Positions 42,824-52,950 are shown, numbered from the stretch's first letter. The stretch: 64,000 bases of DNA from Actinomadura sp. NBRC 104412 (GCF_030269515.1 NZ_BSTM01000003.1:36004-100003), one strand, 5' to 3'. The notes: generated by a model not told the origin, from the letters alone. Translations and numbers: made by a program.

Positions 42824-44236
42824 ATGGGCGTCACCGGGATATTACTGTTTGTTTCCATGCCGACACTTTCCGTGCTCGATGTGGTGATGTGCGGGACGCT
42901 CATGGCGCTCGTCGCGGGATGCGCAGCGGCATGGTGCCGGCAGGCGTGGCCGCGGGCGTTGCGGCGGGCGTTGCGGCTTGGCTCGGACGCCATCACCGAC
43001 GAGACCACGTTCGCGACGCTGCACACCATCTCCCGCGCCTCGCCCGCGCTGCGCGGCGGCCTGACCCGCGAGTCGGCACGCCGGGCGGCGCGTGACCTGC
43101 GGATCCTGCTCGGCGCCGAGGCGGTCGCCGTGGTCGCGGCGGACCCGTCCCCTGCGCAGGACGCGGCCCGCGAAGGACACGGGCGCGAGGCACGGCGGGG
43201 CCGCCTGCTGGCCTGGGACGGGTCGGGCGACGAGGGGCACCCCACGGACGTGCTGGGCCACGCGGCGCAGGTACTGGCCACCGGCCGGGCCCGGGTGGTC
43301 ACGTCGAAGTCCGCGGGCTGCTGCGACGGGCCGTGCCGTCTCCGCGCCGCCGTGGTGGCGCCGCTCGCCGTCGAGGGGCGGGTGCAGGGCGCCCTGGTCG
43401 CGTACGGTACGAGCGCGCCCCCGGCACGCGTCCGGGCCGTCGCGGAGGTGGCCCGCTGGATGTCGAGCCAGTTGGAGCTGGCCGAGCTCGACTCGTCCCG
43501 CAACCGGCTGGCCGAGGCGGAGATGCGGGCGCTGCGGGCCCAGATCTGCCCGCATTTCCTCTACAACTCGCTGACGGCCATCGCCTCGTTCGTCCGGACG
43601 GATCCCGGGCGCGCCCGCGACCTGCTGCTGGACTTCGCCGACTTCGCCCGCTACTCCTTCCGGACCCCGCGCGACTTCACCACGCTGGCCGAGGAGCTGA
43701 ACTCGATCGACCGTTACCTGCTGCTGGAGCGCGCCAGGTTCGGCGACCGGCTCCGGTGCACGGTGGACGCGACGCCCGAGGTGCTGCCGGTGACCTTGCC
43801 GTTCCTGTCGCTCCAGCCGCTGGTGGAGAACGCGATCCGGCACGGGATGAATGGCGCCCGGGGCAAGGCGCCGTTCCACGTCCGGATCGTCGCGCGCGAC
43901 GCCGGGGAGGAGGCGGCGATCAGCGTCGAGGACGACGGCGCCGGCATGGACCCGGCCCGGCTGCTGGAGATCCTCGGCGGGGGAGCCGACGCCGTCCGTC
44001 CGCGCGCCGCCGCCCACGGGTCGGACGGCGGCGAGGGGCGGGCGCTCGGCATGGCCGTCCGGTGCGAGCGGGACCACGGCGGCAGCGGAGCGGGCATCGG
44101 CCTGGCCAATGTGGACGAGCGGATGCGGCAGTTGTACGGGGACGCCTTCGGCCTGACGGTCGAGACCGGAATCGGAGCGGGCACGAAGGTCAGCCTGAGG
44201 GTTCCCAAGAACCGGGCGGGCCTCGTCCCCGAGTGA
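42824..44236 (+). CDS. LytS-type sensor histidine kinase with GAF-like domain
   Basis: 470 residues. A short N-terminal hydrophobic segment (LDVVMCGTLMALVAGCAAAWC) anchors the protein; residues 70-215 form a GAF-like sensory domain with cysteines in SAGCCDGPCRL. The kinase domain is of the LytS/His_kinase type: QICPHFLYNSLTAIASFVRTD (phospho-His), LQPLVENAIRHGM (N box), VEDDGAGMD and GIGLANVDERM (G boxes). Either the ATG at 42824 or at 42857 could start it. It pairs with the LytTR regulator 95 bases downstream. The signal is unknown; the Cys cluster suggests redox or metal. Confidence 0.88.
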   Translation: MGVTGILLFVSMPTLSVLDVVMCGTLMALVAGCAAAWCRQAWPRALRRALRLGSDAITDETTFATLHTISRASPALRGGLTRESARRAARDLRILLGAEAVAVVAADPSPAQDAAREGHGREARRGRLLAWDGSGDEGHPTDVLGHAAQVLATGRARVVTSKSAGCCDGPCRLRAAVVAPLAVEGRVQGALVAYGTSAPPARVRAVAEVARWMSSQLELAELDSSRNRLAEAEMRALRAQICPHFLYNSLTAIASFVRTDPGRARDLLLDFADFARYSFRTPRDFTTLAEELNSIDRYLLLERARFGDRLRCTVDATPEVLPVTLPFLSLQPLVENAIRHGMNGARGKAPFHVRIVARDAGEEAAISVEDDGAGMDPARLLEILGGGADAVRPRAAAHGSDGGEGRALGMAVRCERDHGGSGAGIGLANVDERMRQLYGDAFGLTVETGIGAGTKVSLRVPKNRAGLVPE

Positions 44237-44330
44237 CCGGGTCCCCCTCGCCGATTCCGGCCACGCCCTCTCCAGACTCACCTCATGGAATCGATTGCGG
44301 ACGGACAGTAATCGCGGCAGGGTCCTAGGT

Positions 44331-45164
44331 ATGTTGCGCGTGCTGGCCGTTGACGACGAAGTCCCCGCCCTGGAAGAGCTCGCCTACCTGCTCCAGGCGG
44401 ATCCACGTGTCGACCGCGTGCTGTGCGCCGGTGAGGCGGCGGCGGCGCTGCGCGACATGAGCCGGATCATGGTGGCGGGGGATCGGCTCGACGCCGTCTT
44501 CCTCGACATCCGTATGCCGGGCCTGGACGGCCTCGACTTCACCCGGCTGCTCACCGGCTTCGCCGAACCCCCGCAGGTCGTGTTCGTGACCGCACACGAC
44601 GACAGCGCGGTCACCGCCTACGAGCTGGGCGCCCTCGACTACCTGCTCAAGCCGGTGCGCGCCGAGCGGCTCGCCGAGGCGATACGACGCGTCGAGGAGG
44701 CGGTGCGGAGAGACGGCCTGCACGGCGCCGGCGCCGGCGAGGAGGAGGACGAGATGGTCCCCGTGGAGCTGGCCGGGCGCACCCGCCTCGTCTCGCGCCG
44801 CGCGGTGACCCACGTCGAGGCGCAGGGCGACTACGTCCGGCTGCACACCGGCGACGGGAGCTTCCTGGTAAGGATGCCGCTCGCCGCCTTGGCCAAACGC
44901 TGGGAGCAGGCCGGGTTCATCCGGATCCACCGCAGCACGCTGGTCTCGTCCTCCCACGTCAGCGAGCTGCGCTTCGACGGAGGCAGGGCCGCCGTACAGG
45001 TGGCCGGCGAACTGCTCCCGGTCAGCCGCCGCCACACCCGGCAGGTCCGCGACCTCCTCGTCCGCCGGTTCCGCCAGGTGGACACCGAGGACCCGCCACG
45101 GTACGGGGAGGAACCGCGGCGAAACGGTGACGAGCCAGACCGCGCCGAGCGACACCCCTCCTGA
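44331..45164 (+). CDS. LytTR family response regulator
   Basis: 277 residues from ATG at 44331. Receiver: VLAVDDEVPALEELAYLL, AVFLDIRMPGLDG (phospho-Asp), VVFVTAHDDSAVTAYELGALDYLLKPV. C-terminal LytTR DNA-binding domain: VSRRAVTHVEAQGDYVRLHTGDGSFLVR, FIRIHRSTLV and VSRRHTRQVRDLL. Cognate partner of the preceding LytS kinase. Its target is not next door: the following 1.7 kb has no clear gene. The charged C-terminal 25 residues are not conserved in the domain. Confidence 0.9.
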   Translation: MLRVLAVDDEVPALEELAYLLQADPRVDRVLCAGEAAAALRDMSRIMVAGDRLDAVFLDIRMPGLDGLDFTRLLTGFAEPPQVVFVTAHDDSAVTAYELGALDYLLKPVRAERLAEAIRRVEEAVRRDGLHGAGAGEEEDEMVPVELAGRTRLVSRRAVTHVEAQGDYVRLHTGDGSFLVRMPLAALAKRWEQAGFIRIHRSTLVSSSHVSELRFDGGRAAVQVAGELLPVSRRHTRQVRDLLVRRFRQVDTEDPPRYGEEPRRNGDEPDRAERHPS

Positions 45165-45354
45165 CCTCACCCACGGCCCTGAAGGGGTCTCGCGTCCGCC
45201 GCCCCGCCGGTGTGGGGTTTGTCCTGAGGCTGTGGCATGTGAGCCGCAGATCAGCGGCGAATACCGCACGGCCGCCACTGGCCTGAGGAGCCGACATACA
45301 GCGATGCCAATGGGGCGCCTGCGGGTCTGCGTGCCGCCGCAGTTCCGCGGCGCC

Positions 45355-45880
45355 GGGATCACGCTGCGGGTGCTGACCGGCACGCCCTTGGACGGCTGGG
45401 CCGTCGTGGTCGTTTGCGTCCTTGTGCTGTGGCGCCGCGTGCGTAAGCATCATCGGCGTTCATGTGTCACGTTTCGGGGTGGGGTGCCACGCCATCCAGG
45501 TCGGTTCCCCGGCGACGCCCCGGGGCGGCAGCGTCCGCCTGCTGCAGAGGTTTTGCGGCGCCGCAATCACGCTGCGGGTGCTGCACGTCCCTGGACGGCT
45601 GGGCCGTGGTGGTTGTCTGCGTCCTCGTGCTGTGGTGCCGCGTGCGCAGGTATCACCGGTGTCCATGTGTCACGCTTCGGGGTGGGGTGCCACGCCATCC
45701 AGGGTGGCTCCCCGGCGACGCCCCGGGGCGGTAACGTCCGCCTGCTGCCGGGGTTGTGTGGCGTCGGGATCACGCTGCGGGTGCTGACCGGCACGCCCTT
45801 GGACGGCTGGGCCGTGGTGGTCGTTTGCGTCCTCGTGCTGTGGCGCCGCGTGCGTAAGCATCATCGGCGTTCATGCGACG
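45355..45880 (+). repeat. Tandem repeat, period 203-208 bp, about 2.6 copies
   Basis: Copies begin at 45358, 45566 and 45769 (ATCACGCTGCGGGTGCTG in each). They share TGGACGGCTGGGCC, GTGCTGTGGYGCCGCGTGCG, GGGGTGGGGTGCCACGCC and CCGGCGACGCCCCGGGGCGG. The spacing (208 then 203) is not a multiple of three. One reading of each copy gives a hydrophobic stretch, LDGWAVVVVCVLVLWRRVRK, followed by basic residues, and changes between copies favour third positions of that frame, so these may be remnants of a duplicated small membrane-protein gene. The family is unrelated to arrays A-D. Confidence 0.8.
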
Positions 45881-46619
45881 CCTCCGGGGCGGAACGTCCG
45901 CCGCCGTTGTTCGCCTTTCCCGGCCGTGTACGGGACGCTGGGGCGCCTCTGCACGCCCGACCCGCGTGGATGACAGGGGGACGCCGATGCCGCCGCCCTC
46001 ACGGCTTCTGCCGGGCACGGGCGGGGTGCTGTTCACCCGTGAGCGGGCTTCTGGGCGCGCCGACCGGGCGATGGCCCGGATGAACGTCCCCGAGAACGAC
46101 CGGCGGCCCTGACCCGGCGGACCACACGGAGACGAAACCGTATCCGAACCACTTCACCGCAGGTCCCGGGCCTGCGGCCGGGGCCGGCCGGGGCGCGCGG
46201 CGCCCCTTTCACATCCTCGCCGTAAATTTTCCACGCCACTCGTCCGAGCGCGCCGACCGTTCACATGACCACTCGTCCCACCCATCCGACCGCTCACCGT
46301 CGCACTACGTTACGTACACCGATCACTACAGACCGTTCAACGAGCGCGGCGCGTCCCCGGGTCCCGCGCGGTATCCCAGAGCCCTAGTGTTCTCAGTGGC
46401 ACCACGCAGCACCGCACCGCGGAACCGCCGCAACCGGAACGCCTCGTCCGGAACACGGCAATCGGGCGGCCAGGCGGCAGGCGGTACTGCGGCAGGAGCC
46501 CCGGGCGCCACACGGCGCTCACTGACATAACTGGAGATCCGGCGAGTCGCCAGACGACCGCCGGATCAGGAGCCGTCCGATCCCGTACCGGGGGGGTGGG
46601 ATCAGGCGGCGATAGGTTC

Positions 46620-46672
46620 GGGCGTCGCTGAGCAGTCGGGGGGTTGCTCAGCGACGCCCGGGCTCTTTCTTG
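46620..46672 (+). terminator. Strong intrinsic terminator with T-rich tail
   Basis: A perfect 15-base-pair stem (GGGCGTCGCTGAGCA with TGCTCAGCGACGCCC) and ten-base loop, followed by GGGCTCTTTCTTGTC. This is the most classical terminator in the window, yet no gene is evident upstream for nearly 1.5 kb on this strand; a small RNA or unannotated short gene may end here. Confidence 0.85.
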
Positions 46673-46771
46673 TCATTGTGGGGGGGCGACCCCCCACACC
46701 CCCCGATGCGGGGCGGGATGCCGCGTCCCTGCGCTCGTAGAACTCGCTCCGGGCCACGGCCTCCCACCCCG

Positions 46772-46843
46772 GTAGGGGCTCCGCCCCTACGACCCCGGCA
46801 GGGGGCTCCGCCCCCTGCACCCCCGTTGGGGCTTCGCCCCTTG
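46772..46843. repeat. Three consecutive GC-rich palindromes
   Basis: GTAGGGGCTCCGCCCCTAC (46772-46790), GCAGGGGGCTCCGCCCCCTGC-type (46798-46818) and TTGGGGCTTCGCCCCTTG (46826-46843) follow one another, each a hairpin with a CTCCG or CTTCG turn. They lie between the plus terminator and the end of nfo, and may act as a bidirectional transcription barrier or a REP-like element. Confidence 0.7.
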
Positions 46844-46882
46844 CCCCCGTTGGGGGTTTGCGCATTGCCTCGTTAAGGGCGG

Positions 46883-47731
46883 TCAGGTTGTTCTTAGGCG
46901 TTTCAGGGTTTTTATGTCCTGGCCGTGGGGGGTTGGGTTGCGGCCTGGGGTTTCGATGATGAAGGGGACGCCGGCCACGGCGGGGTGGTGGAAGAGTTCG
47001 GCGAAGGGCTTCTCGCCTATGTGGCCGGTGCCGATGTTCTCGTGGCGGTCCCGGCCGGAGCCGCAGGGGTCCTTGGAGTCGTTGGCGTGGATCAGGCGCA
47101 GGCGGCCCTCGCCCACGGTTTCCACTAGGGCGTCGATTGTCTCCGTGACGCCGCCGGGGGTGGAGAGGTCGTGGCCTGCGGCGAACGCGTGGCAGGTGTC
47201 GAAGCAGACGCCCAGCTTGGGATGGTTCTCCAGGCGCTCGAAGAAGGGGCCCAGCTCCTGGACCTTGGCGCAGAGCATGTTGTTCTGGCCCGCCATGGGT
47301 TCGAGAAGGAGGTCGGGGCCGTCCTCGGGGATCTCGTCCAGCAGGGGCAGGACGTGCTCGCGCACCTGGTCCAGGGCCGCCTCGTAGGTCTGGGTGACCG
47401 AGCTGCCGGTGTGGACCACCACGCCCTTGGCGCCGATGGCGTGGCCGCGCTGGAGGGAGTGGCGGATGGACGCGATGGACTTGGTCAGGGTCTCAGGGGT
47501 GGGAGAGCCCACGTTCACCAGGTACGAGGTGTGGACGTAGACGGGGATCTCCTGGTCGCGCATCAGGGCGTCTTCGGCGGGCTTGCCCTCGGGCAGGGCC
47601 CAGCCGCGCGGGTTGGACACGAAGACCTGGACGGCTTCCGCGCCGATCTCGGCGGCGTACTTGAGGCCGCCCGTGGCCAGGCCGCCGGCCACGGGCACGT
47701 GGCCCCCGATGGGGCTCTTCGGTGAGGTCAT
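46883..47731 (-). CDS. nfo: Deoxyribonuclease IV (AP endonuclease)
   Basis: 282 residues. Cleaves DNA 5' to abasic sites in base-excision repair. TIM barrel with the three-zinc signature: VQVFVSNPRGW, VVVHTGS (His), LLLEPMAGQ (Glu), GVCFDTCHAFAAGHD (Asp, His), LIHANDSKDPCGSGRDRHENIGTGHIG (Asp, His) and PFIIETPG (Glu). Length is that of the family. It begins 12 bases before the PASTA kinase end in the same direction, so the two genes may be co-transcribed. Confidence 0.95.
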   Translation of the reverse strand: MTSPKSPIGGHVPVAGGLATGGLKYAAEIGAEAVQVFVSNPRGWALPEGKPAEDALMRDQEIPVYVHTSYLVNVGSPTPETLTKSIASIRHSLQRGHAIGAKGVVVHTGSSVTQTYEAALDQVREHVLPLLDEIPEDGPDLLLEPMAGQNNMLCAKVQELGPFFERLENHPKLGVCFDTCHAFAAGHDLSTPGGVTETIDALVETVGEGRLRLIHANDSKDPCGSGRDRHENIGTGHIGEKPFAELFHHPAVAGVPFIIETPGRNPTPHGQDIKTLKRLRTT

Positions 47732-47743
47732 AGCGGGCTTAGC

Positions 47744-49639
47744 CTATGCCCAGATGGTGACCTCCGAGCCCCGGGGCGCGTTGCCGCCCGAGGGGGTCTG
47801 CGCGACCACCGTGTCGCGGACGCGGCTGCCGATCCGGACCTTGAAACCGGACGCGCGGAGAGCCCTGCGGGCGTCCTCGACCCGCTGGCCCCGGACGTCG
47901 GGCACGGGGATCTGCTCGCCGTCCGCGCGGTCGCCGTCGTCGCAGAAGAACCTGCCGATGAAGCAGTCGCGTTCGTTGACCACGATCCGGACCCGGTCGC
48001 CGCGGGAGACGCCGGTGCCGGGGCTGGGACTCTGCTCGATGACCGTACCCGGCGGGCTGGAGCCCCTTCGGCGGCGGTCGACGTCGACGTCCAGGCCCAT
48101 GGAACGAAGCTGGTTCGCGGCCTCCTCGCCGTTGCGGCCCACGAGCGAGGGCATCTCCATGCCTCGGCTGACGACGATGTCCACCGGCTCGTCGGGGGAC
48201 TGCTTCTGCCCGGCGGGCGGCTTCGTGCGGATGACGTGGTCGCGGTCGTAGCTCTGGGACGTGGTCGTGGTCACCTTGCCCGGCGTGAAGCCCCGGTCCC
48301 GGAGGATCTTCCTGGCCTCGTCCACGGGCTTGCCGGACACGTCCGGCACCTCCCTGGGGACGCGGCCCTTGGACGGGAAGAGGGTGACCAGGGAGCCGTC
48401 GGTGAGGCGGGTGCCGGGACCCGGCTCCGAACGCGCGACCTCGCCCTTCTTGACCTTGTCGCTGTAGACGGCGTCGCCGATCCGGACGGTCATGCCGCCG
48501 TCCTCCAGCTTCGCCCGTGCGTCCGCCACGGGCATCCCGATGATGGTGTCGGGGACGTGGTCGTACTGGCCCGAGGTCTGGTACCAGACCGCCCAGCCCA
48601 GGATGACCGCCGCCACCGCGCCGATCGCGATCAGCACGTAGCGGCCGGTCAGGACGCCCAGGGCACGGTCACCCGCGGAACGGGGCGGCGGCACCGACGC
48701 GGGCGCGGTACGGGCGTCGAAGATCCTGGTGGAGCCGTCGGCCGCCGGGCGGGGCTGCGCGGCGGGCATGCCCACCCGCTGGTCGATGTCGCGGGGGAGG
48801 CCCGCGTGCACCTGGGCCACCTCGCCCAGGAAGACGTTCGCGTCCTGCGGCCGCTCCTGGGGCTGGCGTGCAGTGGCGCGCAGCACCAGGGCGTCCAAGG
48901 GGTGCGGCAGCCCGGGCACCCGGGTGGACGGGGCGGGGATCGGGTCGTTGACATGCTTGTACGCGACCGCGAGCGGGGTGTCGCCCTGATGCGGGAGCGT
49001 GCCGGTGAGCAGCTCGAACAGCATGACGCCCGCGGCGTAGACGTCGGAGCGCACGTCCGCGTGGCCGGACAGGACCTGCTCGGGGGCGAGATAGCCGACC
49101 GTGCCGATGATCACGCCGGTCTTGGTCATCCCGGACGCGGTCTCGGCCCGCGCGAGCCCGAAGTCGGCGACCTTGGCCTGGCCGTCCTCGGTGAGCAGCA
49201 CGTTCTCCGGCTTGACGTCGCGGTGCACGAGGCCGGCGCGGTGCGCGGCGCCCAGCGCGGCCAGCACCGGCTGCATGATCTCCAGGGCGGCGCGCGGGCC
49301 CAGCCGGCCGCGTTCGGTGAGCAGGTCCCGCAGCGTACGGCCGCGGACGTACTCCATCACCAGGTAGACGTGCTCGCCGTCGGTGCCCTGGTCGTAGACG
49401 GCGACCACGTTGGGGTTGGACAGCGCGGCGGCGGCCTTGGCCTCGCCGATGAACCGGCGGACGAAGTCCTCGTCGGTGGCCAGCGCGGCGTGCATCACCT
49501 TGATCGCCACCGTGCGGTCGAGGCGCATGTCGCGGCCCATGTAGACGGTGGCCATCCCGCCACGGGCGACGCGGGATTCGATGCGGTACCGCCCGTCGAG
49601 CACCTGCCCGACGAGGGGGTCAGCGACCGTAGCGTCCAT
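47744..49639 (-). CDS. Ser/Thr protein kinase with four PASTA domains
   Basis: 631 residues. Kinase domain (about 15-275): GGMATVY glycine loop, AIKV (Lys), HRDVKPENVLL catalytic loop, DFGLA, and APEQ. A Pro-rich linker is followed by one membrane helix (YVLIAIGAVAAVILGWAVWYQ, about 338) and four extracellular PASTA repeats (VPDTIIGMPVADARAKLED, VPDVSGKPVDEARKILRD, MPSLVGRNGEEAANQLRS, VPDVRGQRVEDARRALRA), which bind muropeptides or lipid II in related kinases. In M. tuberculosis this position is pknL, which lacks PASTA repeats. The Rv2175c-like gene 5 kb away may encode its substrate. Confidence 0.95.
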   Translation of the reverse strand: MDATVADPLVGQVLDGRYRIESRVARGGMATVYMGRDMRLDRTVAIKVMHAALATDEDFVRRFIGEAKAAAALSNPNVVAVYDQGTDGEHVYLVMEYVRGRTLRDLLTERGRLGPRAALEIMQPVLAALGAAHRAGLVHRDVKPENVLLTEDGQAKVADFGLARAETASGMTKTGVIIGTVGYLAPEQVLSGHADVRSDVYAAGVMLFELLTGTLPHQGDTPLAVAYKHVNDPIPAPSTRVPGLPHPLDALVLRATARQPQERPQDANVFLGEVAQVHAGLPRDIDQRVGMPAAQPRPAADGSTRIFDARTAPASVPPPRSAGDRALGVLTGRYVLIAIGAVAAVILGWAVWYQTSGQYDHVPDTIIGMPVADARAKLEDGGMTVRIGDAVYSDKVKKGEVARSEPGPGTRLTDGSLVTLFPSKGRVPREVPDVSGKPVDEARKILRDRGFTPGKVTTTTSQSYDRDHVIRTKPPAGQKQSPDEPVDIVVSRGMEMPSLVGRNGEEAANQLRSMGLDVDVDRRRRGSSPPGTVIEQSPSPGTGVSRGDRVRIVVNERDCFIGRFFCDDGDRADGEQIPVPDVRGQRVEDARRALRASGFKVRIGSRVRDTVVAQTPSGGNAPRGSEVTIWA

Positions 49640-49743
49640 CAGAGCGAGTGTAAGGGCCTTCCCGAACGGAACCCATCAGCCCGCAGGACTACTGACGGGC
49701 CGATCCTCGGCGGCGGGGCCGGGCCTTCACAGGCCGCCGGCGC

Positions 49744-50700
49744 CTAGCCTACCGCCTTGCCGTCCGCAGGGACGGGCGCGGGAGCGGGCTCCGCCACCCC
49801 GTGGGGGTGCGGGCTCCGGCGCGCCACAGCCACGCCGCCCAGGCACAGAAGGCCGCCGGCGAGCGTCAGCCATTCCGGCACCTCGCCGAGCGTCGCCCAC
49901 GACATCACCACGACCAGGGCAGGGACGGCGTAGGTGGTGGCGCCCATCCTGCCCGCCGAGGTGCGGGCCAGCGCGTACGCCCAGGTGGTGAACGCCAGCG
50001 CGGTCGGGAAGACACCCAGGTAGATCATGTTGAGGGTCGCGGAGGCCGAGGCGTCGCCGACCTGGCCTGCCAACCGGCCCGCGAACGGCAGGCACGCCAC
50101 CGCGCCGATCAGGCAGCCGTACGTGGTGACCTGAAGCGCCGACGCCTGCCGCAGCGCGGGCTTCTGGCTGACGACGCCCGCCGCGTACGTCACGGCCGCG
50201 ACCAGGCAGAGCAGCACGCCCAGCAGCGAGGCGTGGCCCTCGTCCGACATCGAGTACCCGACCACCACGGCACCGGCGAACGACACCGCCATCCCCGCCA
50301 TCAGCCGGGGTGGGAAGCCCTCCTTGAGCAGCCAGCCGCCCAGCAGCGCGATGAGCAGCGGGCCGATGTTCACCACCATCGCGGCGGTGCCCGCGTCGAC
50401 CTGCTGCTCGCCCCAGTTCAGCGCGACGTTGTAGAGGCCGAACCACAGCACTCCGGACGCGGCGATCCCCGGCCAGGCCGCGCGGGGAGGCAGGCCCTCA
50501 CGGCGGATCAGGCAGATCACGCCGAGGGTGACGGCCCCGGCCAGCAGCCGCCCCAGCGCCAGCGCCCCCGGTGAGTAGTCCGCGCCCGCGCTGCGGATGG
50601 ACACGAAGGCGGATGCCCACAGCACGACCGTGACGGTCGCGGCGGCCAGCGCTCGACGGTCCACCCTCGGCGCAGTTCCGCCGCTTTCGTCGTGAAGCAT
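49744..50700 (-). CDS. EamA/DMT family transporter
   Basis: 318 residues with ten hydrophobic helices in two EamA halves (VTVVLWASAFVSIRSAGADYSPGALALGRLLAG; LLGVLLCLVAAVTYAAGVVSQKPAL). The substrate cannot be inferred. It begins 103 bases after thiG on the same strand and could be co-expressed with the thi genes. It is not closely similar to the EamA protein at 39.6 kb beyond the family pattern, and it has no leader structures of that kind. Confidence 0.88.
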   Translation of the reverse strand: MLHDESGGTAPRVDRRALAAATVTVVLWASAFVSIRSAGADYSPGALALGRLLAGAVTLGVICLIRREGLPPRAAWPGIAASGVLWFGLYNVALNWGEQQVDAGTAAMVVNIGPLLIALLGGWLLKEGFPPRLMAGMAVSFAGAVVVGYSMSDEGHASLLGVLLCLVAAVTYAAGVVSQKPALRQASALQVTTYGCLIGAVACLPFAGRLAGQVGDASASATLNMIYLGVFPTALAFTTWAYALARTSAGRMGATTYAVPALVVVMSWATLGEVPEWLTLAGGLLCLGGVAVARRSPHPHGVAEPAPAPVPADGKAVG

Positions 50701-50803
50701 GTGCCGTACCCTGAATCGGAGGTTTGAGAGGCGGCGACCAGTCTCGCCCCACCGATCTTTCAGGTCCAGCGATTATTGCTGTAAGGGACGTTTCAGCGTT
50801 CCT

Positions 50804-51604
<801 letters not shown>

Positions 51605-51820
51605 TCAGCCTCCCTGTACGGCGGTCAGCACCTCAAGCCGATCCGCCTCCTGCAACGTCGTGGCGGACCAGTCCGCACGACGCACGACCTCGCCGTTCAA
51701 CGCCGCCGCCACCCCGGCCGTCTCCGGGCCCGACCGGCCGGTCGCGCCGCTGACCGCGTCCGCCACGCTGGTGCCCTCGGGGAGCTCGCGCCGCTCCCCG
51801 TTCACGATCACGCTGATCAC
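51605..51820 (-). CDS. thiS: Sulfur carrier protein ThiS
   Basis: 71 residues, a ubiquitin-like beta-grasp protein ending in the required Gly-Gly (TAVQGG), which becomes a thiocarboxylate. VNGERRELPEGTSVADAV and VAAALNGEVVRRADW are standard. Its ATG overlaps the thiO stop (four bases), giving coupled translation in thiO-thiS-thiG. Confidence 0.95.
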   Translation of the reverse strand: MISVIVNGERRELPEGTSVADAVSGATGRSGPETAGVAAALNGEVVRRADWSATTLQEADRLEVLTAVQGG

Positions 51821-52941
51821 GCTGTCTCATCCTTGGGTCGCTCGGGGACGAAGGGACGGCCCACCTCGGGCACCGTGCCGTCCAGCAGAACCTCCGTGAG
51901 GATGTCGGCGCTGACCGGGGTGAGCAGGATTCCGTTGCGGTAATGGCCCGTTCCCACGACGAGACCGGGCAGGGCCGTGGGCCCCATCAGCGGGGCGTTG
52001 TCGGGGGAACCGGGACGCAACCCTGCCGACACCTCGGCGAACTCCAGCTCCGTGATGCCGGGGACCAACTCGCGCGCGTCCCGCAGCAGCTCCCACAGGC
52101 CGCCCGCGGTCACCCGGGTGTCGAAACCCATCTCCTCCTGGGTGGCACCGACCACGACCTCCCCGTCCGCCCTGGGCACCAGATAGATCGAGGACCCCTT
52201 CACCAGCCCGCGCGTAGAGCGCCGCAAGAACGGAACGGCCGTGCGGAGCCGGATCACCTGCCCCTTCACCGGACGCACCGGAGGCAGCACCTCCGCAGGC
52301 ACGCCCTCAAGGCCACCCGACCAGGCACCGGCGGCCAGCAGCACCCGCTCCGCCCGGACCTCGCCGCCGCCCTCCAGCCGCACCCCCACCGCGACGTCCT
52401 TCTCGACGATCACACCGGTGGCGCGCCGCCGCACCATCCGCACACCACGCTTCTCCGCCGCGGCCAGCAGCGCCGGAGCCAGCCGCCGAGGATCGATCGA
52501 ACCGTCCTCGGAAGCCAGCAGGCCACCGCGCACACCAGGCGCCAGCATCGGCTCCAGCCTGCGGCACTCGCGCCCCGTCAGCGCCTCGGTGGGAATCCCC
52601 CACCTCTCCTGAAGCCGCCGCACCTCATCCAGATAACGCAGATCGTCCGTGTCGAACGCGACCTCAAGGATGCCGTCGGCGCGGTAACCCGTACCGAGCC
52701 CCGTCTCCTCCTCAAGCTCCGCGACGAACGCCCCATACCGGTCACGGGACGCCAGCCCTAAGGCGAGCAGCCGCTCCTCCCCGTACGCGACCTCGCTCAC
52801 CGGAGTCAACATCCCCGCCGCCACGGCCGACGCGCCACTACCCGGCTCCGGATCCACCAGCGTCACCACGGCCCCCCGCGCCGCCGCACGCCACGCGGTC
52901 GCCAGGCCGATCACACCCGCCCCGATGATCGCGATCTCCAT
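51817..52941 (-). CDS. thiO: Glycine oxidase ThiO
   Basis: 374 residues. FAD-dependent amine oxidase converting glycine to the imine used by ThiG. N-terminal dinucleotide loop IAIIGAGVIGLATAWRAAARG, then SGASAVAAGMLTPVSE, LLAAGAWSGG, and the C-terminal AGLRPGSPDNAPLMGP and GHYRNGILLTPVSA, matching ThiO. First gene of the operon. Its ribosome binding site (AAGGGAG) sits at the 3' edge of the TPP riboswitch, so control is probably at translation initiation. Confidence 0.94.
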   Translation of the reverse strand: MEIAIIGAGVIGLATAWRAAARGAVVTLVDPEPGSGASAVAAGMLTPVSEVAYGEERLLALGLASRDRYGAFVAELEEETGLGTGYRADGILEVAFDTDDLRYLDEVRRLQERWGIPTEALTGRECRRLEPMLAPGVRGGLLASEDGSIDPRRLAPALLAAAEKRGVRMVRRRATGVIVEKDVAVGVRLEGGGEVRAERVLLAAGAWSGGLEGVPAEVLPPVRPVKGQVIRLRTAVPFLRRSTRGLVKGSSIYLVPRADGEVVVGATQEEMGFDTRVTAGGLWELLRDARELVPGITELEFAEVSAGLRPGSPDNAPLMGPTALPGLVVGTGHYRNGILLTPVSADILTEVLLDGTVPEVGRPFVPERPKDETA

Positions 52942-52950
52942 ATCGCCACG

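Larger units (their letters stand above)
45165..46882. other. Gene-poor 1.7-kb region
   Basis: No frame here has normal actinomycete codon bias. The left part holds a tandem repeat (45355-45880). The stretch 46210-46330 is AT-richer (CCGTAAATTTTCCACGCC, CACTACGTTACGTACACC) and may hold a plus-strand promoter for a transcript ending at the terminator at 46620; a 47-codon basic frame at 46387-46530 lies inside but has poor third-position bias. The right end has GC-rich palindromes. Confidence 0.5.

Noticed and set aside
46387..46530. 47-codon basic protein starting GTG
   Set aside because: No ribosome binding site, weak third-position GC bias and no recognisable family; kept only as a note in the gene-poor region.
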